This document shows, piece after piece, positions 24,034-33,508 of a DNA stretch of 64,000 bases. The notes below the pieces were generated by a model, which saw only the letters and a list, made by a program, of their open reading frames with translations, did no database searches and had not been told where the DNA came from. This stretch comes from Phycisphaerae bacterium (GTDB lineage: Bacteria > Planctomycetota > Phycisphaerae > Phycisphaerales > SM1A02). The position numbers and the translations under genes are program-made. The DNA is taken from assembly GCA_002716385.1 (NCBI GenBank), contig PBAX01000008.1, positions 1 to 64,000 of the forward strand, given 5' to 3'. Positions within the stretch are counted from its first letter, which is position 1. Every line of letters begins with the position of its first letter.

Positions 24034-26769
24034 CTACTTCTCTATGAGGCGAAGCGGACCGCCGAATTCCTCTGCGGGCACATCGACCACCTGCCGCCAA
24101 CGATCGACGAAACCCTGCTGTCCGGGGATGTTGCCGAGTTTCTCAAGGATTTCACGGGCCTTCTGCTGGTCGCCTTCCGTCATGGCCTCATCGAGGGCCG
24201 AGGAGAGATCGATGGCTTCCTGGGGGAAGTCGAGACCTACAACCTCCCAGGATCTTACGACCGTTTCACGTCCGACCACCTGGAGGTTGCCGATGCAGCG
24301 GCAACGAACCGGCATGTCCCCGAGCAGTTCATGGGTTCGGTCATTGATCATGACGCTGGTGCCGAACTGCTTGTTGGCACCTTCGAGTCTGGAAGCGAGG
24401 TTGGCCGTATCGCCGATCACCGTGTAGTCGTTCAGATCGGGTGGCGCACCGCAGTCGCCGACGATGGCGGGACCGGTCGCGATACCCATCCGCAGACCGA
24501 TGGGGGGATGGTCCTTGTCGTGCAGCGTGTTGAGCTTGATCACGGTCTCGTGACAGGCCAACGCAGCTGCGCAGGCCAGATGCGATTGAGCCGGTTCCTC
24601 CTGGAAGGCCGACCAGAAGGCCATCACTCCATCGCCGAGGAACTTGTTGACATAGGCGCCATGTTCAACGAGCTGCGAAGTCAACGCTGACAGATATGTA
24701 TTCAGGATGCGGACGACCTGTTCCGATTCGAGATTCTCGCTCAGGGTCGTGAACCCGGCGAGATCGGCGAAGAAGATCGTCATCTCTCGACTGACACCGG
24801 TCATCGATATGGCGGCGGGATCGGCGATCAGGGCATCTACCAGCTGATCGGAGACACGAGCTCTGAACTGGCGAGTGATCCGCCGCTTGTCACGCTGCGC
24901 CATGGCGGCCTGCACACCGGTTCCGGTGGCCCATGCGCCCAACGCCGACAGAACGGGGGCGGCCAGTGGAATCAGGAGATTGTCCATCCACAAAAGGAGC
25001 ACGCCGCCGATTCCCACATAGGCGATCACCGTGAGAATCGAGAGCATCGTGGATGTCCACGGCCCCAGAAGGGTGACGAAGAGGGCGACCATCAGTCCGA
25101 TCACCACAATGAAAAGGGGATCGACCCAGTCCGGGGCCTTCGTGAGCCCACGTTCCTGCAGCACCATGTCCGCCAGCGTCGCATGCACCAGTACACCGGG
25201 TGTTCGTGGTCCGGCCGCGGTCTGGATGAAGTCGGCGGCGGCGCCGGTCGCGGTCCAGCCAACGAAGACGAGTGCATCGTCGACCTGATCGGCCAAGGTC
25301 TCGGAGGCGACCTTCAGTCGATCTTCATCCTGACGGATCGATTCCCTGATCGACTGCCACTGCTGCATGGCCTTGAGCATCTCGATGGTTTCGGGATCAT
25401 CGGCGAGCATCGAAAGATCGGCATCGGGCTCGATGCCGTCGAGACTGAAGTCGATCTCCTCCTGAAGTTCGGACTGTATGTTCGAAGAAAGCCAGTCTTC
25501 GCTGGTCATGTCCGGGTTCTGTCTAAGGACTCTCATCAGATCACGACTAAGATCCGAGAGTACGCCAGCCTGCATATCGAGCGTTCGTCGTGCTCGAGCG
25601 ATCTCGATGATCTCGCTGATCGAGAGATGCCCGGTGTATTCCTGATCATCCTCGTCGGCTCGGTGCAGATTGCGCCAACGCCAGTCGACGTCGCTGCGTG
25701 GCCAGTTCAACCAGAGCCGGCCATCATCGGCGGGCAGTTCGACTTCACCGATGACGATGCCGTCATCGTCGATGAGGATGTCTCCGGGCCTGATGTCCCG
25801 ATAGTGGGCGACGGCCGCCAGTCCAAGCGAGAGGATGTCCCCACCTTCCATGGGTTGTGATGGATAGATGGAACGCACCGCACCATCGGGGCCACGATGC
25901 GTGATGTTCACGTAGCCCATGCCGCCGGCCTGCTTGAGCAGTATCTCCAGCGGCACACGATCGGATGAGGAACCGATTTCATCGGGTCTTTCTCGACACA
26001 GGAAGACGGTGGCCGCTGCCAGACCCCGATACTGGTTCAAGGCGGCTTCGAGAAGCGGTCGTTCCGGATAGTCGACACCGTGGAGGCGTGTCGAGGGAAC
26101 GATCTCGATCTCGAGATCCCTGAGCGATGCGGTCGCCGGCAATCTTCTCACGGCTTCCTGGATCGCCCGTTTCTTCAACAGCAGTTGATTGGAAGCGAAG
26201 GCTTCACGATCGACATCCTCGAGCACCATGCCGCCAGGTGGTTGTTCGGGCGTGGCGGTGATGTCGCCTCGCAATTTGGTAACCAGGTTGGCAAGCGTGT
26301 CCGGTTGCCCGCCCGCGTCGTTCCATCGTGTTTCCAGTTCATCCTCAGCCAGAACCGTGGCGAGGATGGTGGCTTCATTGACCGCCTGGGCCAGGGCTGC
26401 GTCATCGTCTCTCGAGGTTCCCGTCTGCGGATCCCAGGTGGGATCCTGTGGATTGGAGAACTCGATGTCCAGTGCGACGGTGCGGGCCCCGGCCAGATGC
26501 AGTTCGTTGACGGCATCGGCCATGTAGGTGCGTGGCCATGGCCATCGTCCGATGCGATCGATGGAACCGTCGTCGATGTCGACCAGCACGATGCGATCGC
26601 TGTAGGGGGCGGTCTCCCTGGGCAGATGTCGCTGCTGCTGATCGATGATGCGCTGATTGAACCCGTTGAACAGACCGGCGAGGTCGATCAGCAGGATGAC
26701 CAGAACGGTCAGAAGCGAGGCGATCAGTACGGGGGCATGACGTGTCACGCATGGAGTGTACGGACACAC
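24034..26769 (-). CDS. CHASE2-domain class III nucleotide cyclase
   Basis: The 911-residue protein starts at GTG (26769). One membrane helix (residues 13-33) is followed by a periplasmic CHASE2 domain (about 40-500; DRIVLVDIDDGSIDRIGRWPWPR near its start and VFVGWTATGAAADFIQTA near its end), three membrane helices (about 540-615) and a class III cyclase domain (about 655-870). Cyclase metal-binding Asp residues appear in IFFADLAGFT and KFLGDGVMAFW, and DYTVIGDTANLASRLEG carries the purine-recognition and transition-state residues typical of adenylate cyclases. It should turn an extracytoplasmic signal into cAMP. It lies between two FecR genes upstream and a phosphatase downstream, all on one strand. 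Confidence 0.93.
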   Translation of the reverse strand: MCPYTPCVTRHAPVLIASLLTVLVILLIDLAGLFNGFNQRIIDQQQRHLPRETAPYSDRIVLVDIDDGSIDRIGRWPWPRTYMADAVNELHLAGARTVALDIEFSNPQDPTWDPQTGTSRDDDAALAQAVNEATILATVLAEDELETRWNDAGGQPDTLANLVTKLRGDITATPEQPPGGMVLEDVDREAFASNQLLLKKRAIQEAVRRLPATASLRDLEIEIVPSTRLHGVDYPERPLLEAALNQYRGLAAATVFLCRERPDEIGSSSDRVPLEILLKQAGGMGYVNITHRGPDGAVRSIYPSQPMEGGDILSLGLAAVAHYRDIRPGDILIDDDGIVIGEVELPADDGRLWLNWPRSDVDWRWRNLHRADEDDQEYTGHLSISEIIEIARARRTLDMQAGVLSDLSRDLMRVLRQNPDMTSEDWLSSNIQSELQEEIDFSLDGIEPDADLSMLADDPETIEMLKAMQQWQSIRESIRQDEDRLKVASETLADQVDDALVFVGWTATGAAADFIQTAAGPRTPGVLVHATLADMVLQERGLTKAPDWVDPLFIVVIGLMVALFVTLLGPWTSTMLSILTVIAYVGIGGVLLLWMDNLLIPLAAPVLSALGAWATGTGVQAAMAQRDKRRITRQFRARVSDQLVDALIADPAAISMTGVSREMTIFFADLAGFTTLSENLESEQVVRILNTYLSALTSQLVEHGAYVNKFLGDGVMAFWSAFQEEPAQSHLACAAALACHETVIKLNTLHDKDHPPIGLRMGIATGPAIVGDCGAPPDLNDYTVIGDTANLASRLEGANKQFGTSVMINDRTHELLGDMPVRCRCIGNLQVVGRETVVRSWEVVGLDFPQEAIDLSSALDEAMTEGDQQKAREILEKLGNIPGQQGFVDRWRQVVDVPAEEFGGPLRLIEK

Positions 26770-26824
26770 GGTGCTCAGTGCATGAACTGTGGTATTCGAT
26801 CATCCGTGATCCGGGAATCGATGA

Positions 26825-28474
26825 TCAGGGAGGATTGATTCCACCACCTGGCATTCTCAACTGGAGTGCCTGTCCATATGCTGTGAATGCCTCTTGGTCG
26901 TAGAGTGTCGCTTTAAGCGATTCGACAAATGCTTCCCGAACCTGAATTGGCTGATTGGCGAATTCAGGCACGTTGGCGAACTGGTTCACCGCTTGGAGGA
27001 TCATATCGAGGTCATGATCGATTGGCCCTTGTCCGCCGCTTCCCCACTCTAGATAACGTTCGGAACCCATGCTCAACAACCGACCATAGAGATCCGCCAT
27101 GGTCTGAATTGGCGCGCCTTCCGGGAGTTGCGGGTTGTACTGAAGATCATCCAAGGCAAAGTCGCCTTTCGCTCGAATAATCAGACCCTCTGCGACTTCA
27201 GGGTTGTTCAGCAAATCATAGAGTGCAGGTTCAAACTCCAGTGGAATCTGTTGACGTAGGAAGAAACCGGGGTCTACCAGAGCAATCGGAATGTCGAGTT
27301 TGTCGTCTTGGAAATAATCACTCGGCACCAGATCCATGAACACCGCAGCCGCCAGCATGCCACGATCCGTTGGTGACACCACCTCACGGAAGTAGGACTG
27401 GTACCCAGGCAGATCGATCACATCGACCGGTGGTGGCGGTGGCTCGATCGGATCATCCGGTGGCGGTGGTGCCGGTGGTGGTGGCGCCGGCGGCTCGGGT
27501 GGTGCTGCCGGAGGTGCTGCGGGAGGTGCTGCGGGAGGTGCCGGAGGAGGCTTCATTGCTTCCTGAGCCACACGGAATTCCTCCTGAAAGGCTTCTCTTC
27601 TCTGCGCTTCGCGAACACCCTGCTCGGCGCCCAGAACCAGTCGGGTCGTCTCTCGAAGACCACCGTCGACACCGCGTGGCGGGGGACCGCCCTTCGAGGC
27701 GCCCTTCGCATCCATGGCATGGGCCTTGTTGATCGGCTTCTTGCCACCGACCGACTTGGTCACGGCACGCTTGGTCGGATTCTTCGCTCGATTGGAGGTG
27801 GCACCGCCACCCGAGACACTCCAGACCTTCTTCTGGCCGTAATAACGCATCTCGATCGCGTTGATCGAATTGAATCGAGCGCCGTACACACTGGCGCCAT
27901 TGAAGCCGTCATAGGCCACACCCATGCCGGTACCGCGCACCGAGAGTGCGCCGCTGGGTGTCACCACGGAAAAGTCGTTGGTCAGACCGACACGATCGAC
28001 CTTGAAGTCGGCGCGTCCACGTTCGACCTGGACGATGGTGCTGAGAGTCTCGCCATTCTGAGCCAATGCTGGAACCGCGACTCGTGAATTGGAGTCGACC
28101 AGAATGGTCGCGTTGGGTCCGCATCGCAACGCCAGATGGGATCGAAGTCCGGTTCGGATCAATGAGCCGGGCTTGAGTCGATGATCCTTCGCCGCCTTCT
28201 GCCAGGCGTCCTCTTCCGTCGCCTTCCATTGGCAGCGACCTCGAACCTCCAGAACGACGGCTTCGAGAACCCTGGTCGTTCCCTTGGCGATGGCCTCGAT
28301 GGGGCCTGTGGAACTCGCGGCGGTCAACGCCGCCATGTGAAGCTGGGCCAGTTCAACCTGATCCAGCGGCGGCAATCCATCCTTGGGGGGCTGGACATCC
28401 GCAGCCATGGCGCTACTCCCCAGAAGGGCGATGATCATGGCTGATATGAATGGCCTGTGGCGGCTGGTCTTCAT
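26825..28474 (-). CDS. Exported FecR-domain protein with proline-rich linker (paralogue 1)
   Basis: The 549-residue protein has a signal peptide (to about residue 25, SSAMAAD) and AGGAG nine bases before the ATG. Residues 70-220 match the FecR fold: VRGRCQWKATEEDAWQKA, LKPGSLIRTG, VDSNSRVAVP, FSVVTPSGALSVRGTGMGV. A basic linker and a long Pro/Ala tract (about 310-345, PPAPPAAPPAAPPAAPPEPP) lead to a C-terminal domain of about 190 residues shared with the upstream paralogue (YQSYFREVVSPTDRGMLAAA, FFLRQQIPLEFEP). It is probably periplasmic. FecR domains usually relay envelope signals; here no sigma factor or TonB receptor is adjacent, but a CHASE2 cyclase is. Confidence 0.87.
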   Translation of the reverse strand: MKTSRHRPFISAMIIALLGSSAMAADVQPPKDGLPPLDQVELAQLHMAALTAASSTGPIEAIAKGTTRVLEAVVLEVRGRCQWKATEEDAWQKAAKDHRLKPGSLIRTGLRSHLALRCGPNATILVDSNSRVAVPALAQNGETLSTIVQVERGRADFKVDRVGLTNDFSVVTPSGALSVRGTGMGVAYDGFNGASVYGARFNSINAIEMRYYGQKKVWSVSGGGATSNRAKNPTKRAVTKSVGGKKPINKAHAMDAKGASKGGPPPRGVDGGLRETTRLVLGAEQGVREAQRREAFQEEFRVAQEAMKPPPAPPAAPPAAPPAAPPEPPAPPPPAPPPPDDPIEPPPPPVDVIDLPGYQSYFREVVSPTDRGMLAAAVFMDLVPSDYFQDDKLDIPIALVDPGFFLRQQIPLEFEPALYDLLNNPEVAEGLIIRAKGDFALDDLQYNPQLPEGAPIQTMADLYGRLLSMGSERYLEWGSGGQGPIDHDLDMILQAVNQFANVPEFANQPIQVREAFVESLKATLYDQEAFTAYGQALQLRMPGGGINPP

Positions 28475-28668
28475 GTTGTCAGGCTCCTGAAGTGGATGTC
28501 TCCACCCGTTGATTCTACGAGCGGACTTTGCCTCTGTTCGAGCTCAAGTATGGTTCGGAAACCGACGAGCACCAGAAATAGGCGTTCAGCAGCTCTTCTA
28601 TCAGGCGGAATATTTGAAATTATTGATAAATGTCCTGTAAAGCGGTCCGAGAACAACGCTGGATGGAT
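28475..28668 (-). promoter_or_regulatory. Spacer between the two FecR genes
   Basis: A 194-base gap, much larger than the others in this gene string. On the minus strand it contains TTTACAGGACATTTATCAAT and further A+T-rich sequence (28605-28645), a plausible place for an internal promoter. Exact promoter boxes cannot be fixed by eye. Confidence 0.3.
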
Positions 28669-30354
28669 CTATCGATCGATCTTCAGGTTCTGCGGGGGGT
28701 CCGGTGGGAAACCTGACCAGACATAGCCATTGAGGAGGAATTGGCCGTACTCAGTGAACCCCGTGGCGGTCTCATCGGTCTTGTAGAGGGTTTCGTACAA
28801 CGCATAGGTGAAGGCTTCCCTCGCCTGCTCGGTAGTGATGTTTCCACCAATCGCATTGATCTGGTTCTCATAGGACTGGACCATCAGCACCAGATCGGCA
28901 CGAGTCGGCGGTGCACCACCTGCTTCGTACCACTGCGGATTGCTGATGCCGTAGTTGATGATCTCGTTGTAGAACCCGAACAGTCCGTTTGGCGCACCAT
29001 CGACAAGATCATCGAATGAGGCACTGTCGATTTCAGCTTGAGTCCTGGCATTCTCGCCACCCAGAAGCTGCAGCTTGGGTTCCAGATACAACGGGATCTG
29101 GCGACGGAAGAGTTCATTCGGTCCATACTGTCGATCGACGAACGGATGATCTCCAATCGCAATATTGTCACCGATCAGATCGAGCGCCATGGCCGCGGCC
29201 AGGAAGCCCTGATCGGATGGTCCGTTCATCTGACCGAAGTACTGGCTGTATCCGATCGTGTTCAGGATGTCCTGTGGCGGCTGGTTGTCGCCACCATTGT
29301 CGTCCTCGATGATCTCATCGATCATCTCCTCGATTTCCTCTTCGAGAATCTCCTCGAAGATCTCCTCCTCCAGTTGAGACTCAGCCGCTTCGATGGCAGC
29401 GAGCACCGCAGCTTCCTGCTCGGCCAGAATGCCGGCGATCACTTCCTGCTCGATCGAGTTGATGATTGTTTCGGATTCGAGCTGCTGCTGCTGTGCCAGC
29501 ACAACGCGGGTCGTGACACTGCTCGTGTCGGTTGCGGCCAATGCCTGATCCGCGGCGGAATCGAAGGATCCGGCATCCTCGGCTTCATAGGCCTGCAACG
29601 AAGGTGCGGGCTGGGTCTCGAGCGCCGCCACCGTCGCCGGATTCTGCACGGCATTGGTGGACACGGCATCACCCGACATCAGCCACTTGTAGCCATCATT
29701 CATGAAGTACCGCATCTCGATGGCGTTCATGCGATTGTGTCTGGCACCGACGACACTGGTTCCGGTGAAACCGTCGTACTGGACCCCCATGCCGGTGCCC
29801 TTGACGGCCAGCGACCCGGACGGTGTCAGCACGGAGAAGTCGTTCATGAGCCCCACGCGATCGACCTGGATATCGGCGCGTCCACGATTGATGGTGACGA
29901 TGGTCCGGAGAACATCGCCATCCTGCATCAGGGATGGAAGTTGGACCCGGCTGTTGCTGTCCACCAGAACCGTCGAGTTCAATCCACACCGCAGTGTCAG
30001 CGTGGAGTTGAGTCCGGTGCGTATGAACGCGCCTGGTCCGAGCGAATCGTTGATGGCGGCCTTCTTCCAGCCGGAGGTCTCGTCCATCCGCCACTGGCAA
30101 CGACCGGTGACGAGCATCACGATGGCGCCCAGCTTTCTGGTGTCGCCCTTCGGAAGCGGCTTGGCGACACCCTTGATCGCACCCTTGAAGGAGGACAGTC
30201 GATTCTGTATTTCCGATCTGGTGGTGACCGGCCCCGGAACCGCAAGCTGTTCGGGGGAATTGATGGCGACCATGCCATCCTGTGCGTTACCGATCGAGAC
30301 CATGACCACGGCAAGCAGTGGAATCAAGGTGATGTCGAGTATCCCTCTGGGCAT
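28669..30354 (-). CDS. Exported FecR-domain protein with acidic helical linker (paralogue 2)
   Basis: 561 residues from the ATG at 30354, which has GGAGG five bases upstream and stands 20 bases after the lipoprotein stop. The signal peptide (DITLIPLLAVVMVSIGNAQ) is followed by a FecR domain (about 55-230: VTGRCQWRMDETSGWKKA, LGPGAFIRTG, VDSNSRVQLP, FSVLTPSGSLAVKGTGMGV). The linker differs from that of paralogue 1: it is a Glu-rich helix (EEEIFEEILEEEIEEMIDEI, about 340-360). The C-terminal domain (YSQYFGQMNGPSDQGFLAAA, LFRRQIPLYLEP) is shared. The two genes are a tandem duplication with exchanged linkers. Probably a periplasmic sensor or relay component. Confidence 0.87.
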   Translation of the reverse strand: MPRGILDITLIPLLAVVMVSIGNAQDGMVAINSPEQLAVPGPVTTRSEIQNRLSSFKGAIKGVAKPLPKGDTRKLGAIVMLVTGRCQWRMDETSGWKKAAINDSLGPGAFIRTGLNSTLTLRCGLNSTVLVDSNSRVQLPSLMQDGDVLRTIVTINRGRADIQVDRVGLMNDFSVLTPSGSLAVKGTGMGVQYDGFTGTSVVGARHNRMNAIEMRYFMNDGYKWLMSGDAVSTNAVQNPATVAALETQPAPSLQAYEAEDAGSFDSAADQALAATDTSSVTTRVVLAQQQQLESETIINSIEQEVIAGILAEQEAAVLAAIEAAESQLEEEIFEEILEEEIEEMIDEIIEDDNGGDNQPPQDILNTIGYSQYFGQMNGPSDQGFLAAAMALDLIGDNIAIGDHPFVDRQYGPNELFRRQIPLYLEPKLQLLGGENARTQAEIDSASFDDLVDGAPNGLFGFYNEIINYGISNPQWYEAGGAPPTRADLVLMVQSYENQINAIGGNITTEQAREAFTYALYETLYKTDETATGFTEYGQFLLNGYVWSGFPPDPPQNLKIDR

Positions 30355-30373
30355 GGGACCTCCAGTCGTTTGA

Positions 30374-31096
30374 TCAGCTGGGTTCGGTCGACCTGTCCGA
30401 ATCCGTGGCGCCCTCACCAGAGGCGGGGGCGTCTGCCTCATTGCTATCGTCCGTACCCTCTACGGGGCTCGGATGCATTGGTGTGAGGACTTCTGAAATT
30501 CTTTTGGCTTCAGCGGCCTCTTTGGCCTTCTTTTGCTGTTCCTTGAGCTTTTTGCGTGCTTCAAACACCTGATTCAGCCGCTGCCGATCCTCGATATTGT
30601 CCACCAGAGCCGTGAATTCCAGCCCTGTCAGGGCCTCGTTTTCCGACAGGGCGGGGAGCAATCCCATGAACGTCAGCTCTCTGGAGCAGTAACGCGGCGA
30701 GTCGCCGAAGAGCTGCATGGTCAGGCCACCCTTGATCTCGAGGATCTGACAGGCGGCCACCGCGATCCAGCCGACCCGGGCGGATTCGTTCGCCGGCGGC
30801 ATGCCGCCCCAGCTTCCATCGAACCAGCCCTTGGCGACACCAGCCTCATAACGACACTCGTAGGTCTTGCAGTCGTCGCTTCCATCGGAGAGCAGCAGCA
30901 GACCGTGCAACGCATCGTCGTTGGTGACGACCGACTGCTTGGCGAGACTGTCCCAGAAGTCGAAGTCCTGGTCATTCCCCGGAAACTGCACGACGGCGGA
31001 GTCGTCGAGCGTCGTGCGTTCGAACAAGGTGCAACCGCTGGCAAAGCCAATGACGGTCACCATCAACAGGAGAAGAACATGCTTCCTAGAAGGCAT
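30374..31096 (-). CDS. Lipoprotein of the FecR/CHASE2 gene string
   Basis: The ATG at 31096 overlaps the barrel gene stop (ATGCCTTCTAG), so translation is coupled. The 240-residue protein has a lipobox FASGC (Cys near residue 19), a globular part with two Cys pairs (DDCKTYECRYEAG; RVGWIAVAACQILEI) and a C-terminal coiled coil (ARKKLKEQQKKAKEAAEAKR) ending in an acidic, Ser/Pro-rich tail. No family is recognised. Its position between an outer-membrane barrel and the FecR proteins suggests an accessory role at the outer membrane. Confidence 0.78.
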   Translation of the reverse strand: MPSRKHVLLLLMVTVIGFASGCTLFERTTLDDSAVVQFPGNDQDFDFWDSLAKQSVVTNDDALHGLLLLSDGSDDCKTYECRYEAGVAKGWFDGSWGGMPPANESARVGWIAVAACQILEIKGGLTMQLFGDSPRYCSRELTFMGLLPALSENEALTGLEFTALVDNIEDRQRLNQVFEARKKLKEQQKKAKEAAEAKRISEVLTPMHPSPVEGTDDSNEADAPASGEGATDSDRSTEPS

Positions 31097-32579
31097 AGCT
31101 GACTCCGGCGTAGATGAAGTGGCGTTCCTTGTCGAAGGGTTCGGCGAGTGCGTTGCCCGGGAAGAAGATGCCGTATCGAACATTCGCGCTGATATCGCTG
31201 GTGATGCGCCAGTCTAGCCTCAGGTCCATCTCGAATCCGATCCAGTGACTGTTTCCGGACACGCCGCTGGTGGGGCTGCCGAGATCGAGCTTGTTGTAGA
31301 AGAAGAAGTCACTGCCGACTCTCAGGGCATCCGGTCGCTTGCTGTCGATGGGCAACGCCGTGCTGGCACCGACCCGGACCATGGCCAGATTCGACAGATC
31401 AGGTGCGTAGGCCAGACCGGTGTAGATGTATCCAAGGCTGTTGAAGGCCCGGTCGGTCGTTCCTGTGCGATTGCCCGCATAGGTGCCCGAGGTCGTGAGA
31501 CGATCGGGGTCGCCGGTACCCACCGCAGTGGTCAGGCTGAAATTGGTGAGGTTCTTGTCCCTCAATGCGTAGATCATGTTCAAGACACCGGCCCAGGCAT
31601 CGATCGAATCCTTCGTCTGAGGCACTGGGATGATCGGAAGCACGAATGGGCTACTGAGTGTTGTACCGGTCTCACGGACAACCTCGAGCGTATACGTGAG
31701 CTGCGGACCGATGGAACCAGTGGACCCGAATGAGAGGTACTGCGAGTTGTAGTCGAAGTTCATCGGCCCGAAGATCGTCTGTCTTTCTTCATCCTCCGGA
31801 TTGCGGTCGCGCTGGATGAAGTACGAGACGTACGGCTTGAACTCGGTCACTATTTCATAGTCGACTCTGGCTGCGAACAGGTGACGGTTCGTGTAGCCGT
31901 CGTAGTTGGGCCGAGAGATGTCGAAGTCGTACATGCCACTTCGGGCCGTGCGGCCGATGAAGCCGGCGAACTCGAGCTTCTCCCAATCGGCCATGATCTG
32001 GAGGGCGTAGGCGTCGTTGCTGAAGACGGCCCCTGTGTTCCAGTTGATGAACATCCGGCCGACCTTGGCATTGATGTTGTACGGAAGGCGTTCGCCGGTC
32101 TCGGCCAGATGGGCCGATCGAAGGTCGAATTCATACCAGTAGCGATTGCCGATCGGGTAGAGGAGCTGACTGTTCTCGCCGTCGAAGGCATCGCCCTTGG
32201 GGTAGTCGTTGTACAGGAACCGAAGGTTGCCGAAGAAGTTGTGCCCACCATCGATGTTGGCGGCCAGGAATAGGTTGGCCTCGTACTGGAGCAGGGTGCT
32301 GGAGCTGCCGAAGGCATCGTTGATCCCGGCGACACCGAAACGAAGCGAGGCACCGTAGTCGATGGTCATTCGTTCACCGACGGTCTGGCCACGACTGGTG
32401 CGAAGTCGCAGATCGATGTCCTGACGCGACAGGGCGTCCTCCAGACGTGTCAGGACCTCCAGCGAGTTGCCGGGTGCGCCACCCTGTGCCAGGGCGGATT
32501 CAGCTGGCAGCATCACACCGGCTATCACGAGCAGGAGCGTGCTCAGCAGTGGATGGACTCTCAAAGCCATAAGGCTCAT
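31086..32579 (-). CDS. Outer-membrane beta-barrel protein
   Basis: Starting at the ATG at 32579 (GGAGG nine bases upstream), the 497-residue protein has a signal peptide ending ESALAQ and then alternating aromatic/polar strands through to a C-terminal Phe (IYAGVSYAF), the classic outer-membrane insertion signal. Strands such as NRYWYEFDLRSAHLAETGER and FKPYVSYFIQRDR recall the alginate-export (AlgE-like) barrel class, which is only a resemblance. Counting strands by eye suggests about 16-18. It is the first gene of the string that continues with lipoprotein, two FecR proteins, cyclase and phosphatase. Confidence 0.82.
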   Translation of the reverse strand: MSLMALRVHPLLSTLLLVIAGVMLPAESALAQGGAPGNSLEVLTRLEDALSRQDIDLRLRTSRGQTVGERMTIDYGASLRFGVAGINDAFGSSSTLLQYEANLFLAANIDGGHNFFGNLRFLYNDYPKGDAFDGENSQLLYPIGNRYWYEFDLRSAHLAETGERLPYNINAKVGRMFINWNTGAVFSNDAYALQIMADWEKLEFAGFIGRTARSGMYDFDISRPNYDGYTNRHLFAARVDYEIVTEFKPYVSYFIQRDRNPEDEERQTIFGPMNFDYNSQYLSFGSTGSIGPQLTYTLEVVRETGTTLSSPFVLPIIPVPQTKDSIDAWAGVLNMIYALRDKNLTNFSLTTAVGTGDPDRLTTSGTYAGNRTGTTDRAFNSLGYIYTGLAYAPDLSNLAMVRVGASTALPIDSKRPDALRVGSDFFFYNKLDLGSPTSGVSGNSHWIGFEMDLRLDWRITSDISANVRYGIFFPGNALAEPFDKERHFIYAGVSYAF

Positions 32580-32721
32580 GCCGGGGCCTCCATGGGATCG
32601 ACCCTCATTGGATCGATACCGGCTTGTCATGGAGTCTACCCGGTCGGCTGGCGGCATGAATTCCATCTCCTGTGCAAATGAGCTCTGGCACTCGAGGCGA
32701 GTCTGTGCGAGCATGGGACCC

Positions 32722-33483
32722 ATGAGATTGATCGTCACAGGGACAGGTGATGCTTTCAGCAATTCACGATTTGGTTCGAGTTCTCTCATCGAGACCCCGA
32801 AGGGCTTCATCGCCATCGACTGCCCCGGTTCACCCCTGATGATGTACAAGCAGGCGGCCTTGAGCACCGGTCTCGACGTGGATCCCGCCGCGATCCATGA
32901 CATCATCGTGACGCATCTGCATTGTGATCATGCCGGCGGAATCGAGACGCTGGCCTTCTACCGGAAGTACATTGCTCCTGGCGGTGGTCGCCCGGGACTC
33001 TGGGCGGCGCCGGCCGTCATGGAGCGGATGTGGGAGCGACTGGCCCCGTCCATGGATGGACGCCAGTTCGGTGAGGAGCCCAAATCGAAGCTGGAGGACT
33101 ACTTCGCCCCCGGTCTGCTCTCGGTCGAGCATGCGGTGGACTTGGCGGGTCTCCAGGTTCGAGCAAGATGGACGCGGCATTCCGTGCCGACTGTCGGGCT
33201 ACTCATCAGTGACGGCGATTCGACTTTGGGCTGGTCGGGGGATACCGAGTTCGAGAAAGCGCATGTCGAGTGGCTTTCGGAAGCGGATCTGATCATCCAT
33301 GAGTGTGGACAGGCCGCCAAGCATGCCAGACTCGAGGAGTTGATGACGCTGCCGTCGGAACTCCAGGAAAAGATCAAGTTGATCCATGTGCCCGATGGTG
33401 CGGACTTCCCGTCATCTCCCATGGAACGGCTGTCCGATGGCGATGTCCTGGACATCAAGACCGCCGTTCGCGAAACGACTTGA
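32722..33483 (+). CDS. Metallo-beta-lactamase-fold hydrolase
   Basis: The ATG at 32722 gives 253 residues beginning MRLIVTGTGDAFSNSRFGSS, with the metal motif THLHCDHAGG (about residues 65-74), a later single His (RWTRHSVPTVGLLI), the Asp strand LGWSGDTEF and a final HECG/HVPDG region. This order fits ribonuclease-Z-like or phosphodiesterase-like members of the fold. The active-site His and Asp residues appear intact. The substrate is not known. It is divergent from the outer-membrane barrel gene, with 142 bases between them. Confidence 0.85.
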   Translation: MRLIVTGTGDAFSNSRFGSSSLIETPKGFIAIDCPGSPLMMYKQAALSTGLDVDPAAIHDIIVTHLHCDHAGGIETLAFYRKYIAPGGGRPGLWAAPAVMERMWERLAPSMDGRQFGEEPKSKLEDYFAPGLLSVEHAVDLAGLQVRARWTRHSVPTVGLLISDGDSTLGWSGDTEFEKAHVEWLSEADLIIHECGQAAKHARLEELMTLPSELQEKIKLIHVPDGADFPSSPMERLSDGDVLDIKTAVRETT

Positions 33484-33508
33484 TCGGTTCGTCATCCCTG
33501 CTGTTCGA

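Noticed and set aside
27370-27732. Plus-strand open frame opposite the Pro-rich linker of the first FecR gene
   Set aside because: It reads as Val/Pro-rich low-complexity sequence produced by the antisense of the Pro/Ala codons.
29038-30486. Plus-strand open frame of 482 codons opposite the second FecR gene
   Set aside because: It has no signal, ribosome binding site or family pattern, and the minus-strand FecR gene with a signal peptide and clear domains explains the region.
31086-31183. Longer lipoprotein start at 31183
   Set aside because: It would place 29 polar residues before a normal lipoprotein leader and overlap the barrel gene by almost 100 bases; the ATG at 31096 gives a proper leader and a coupled overlap.
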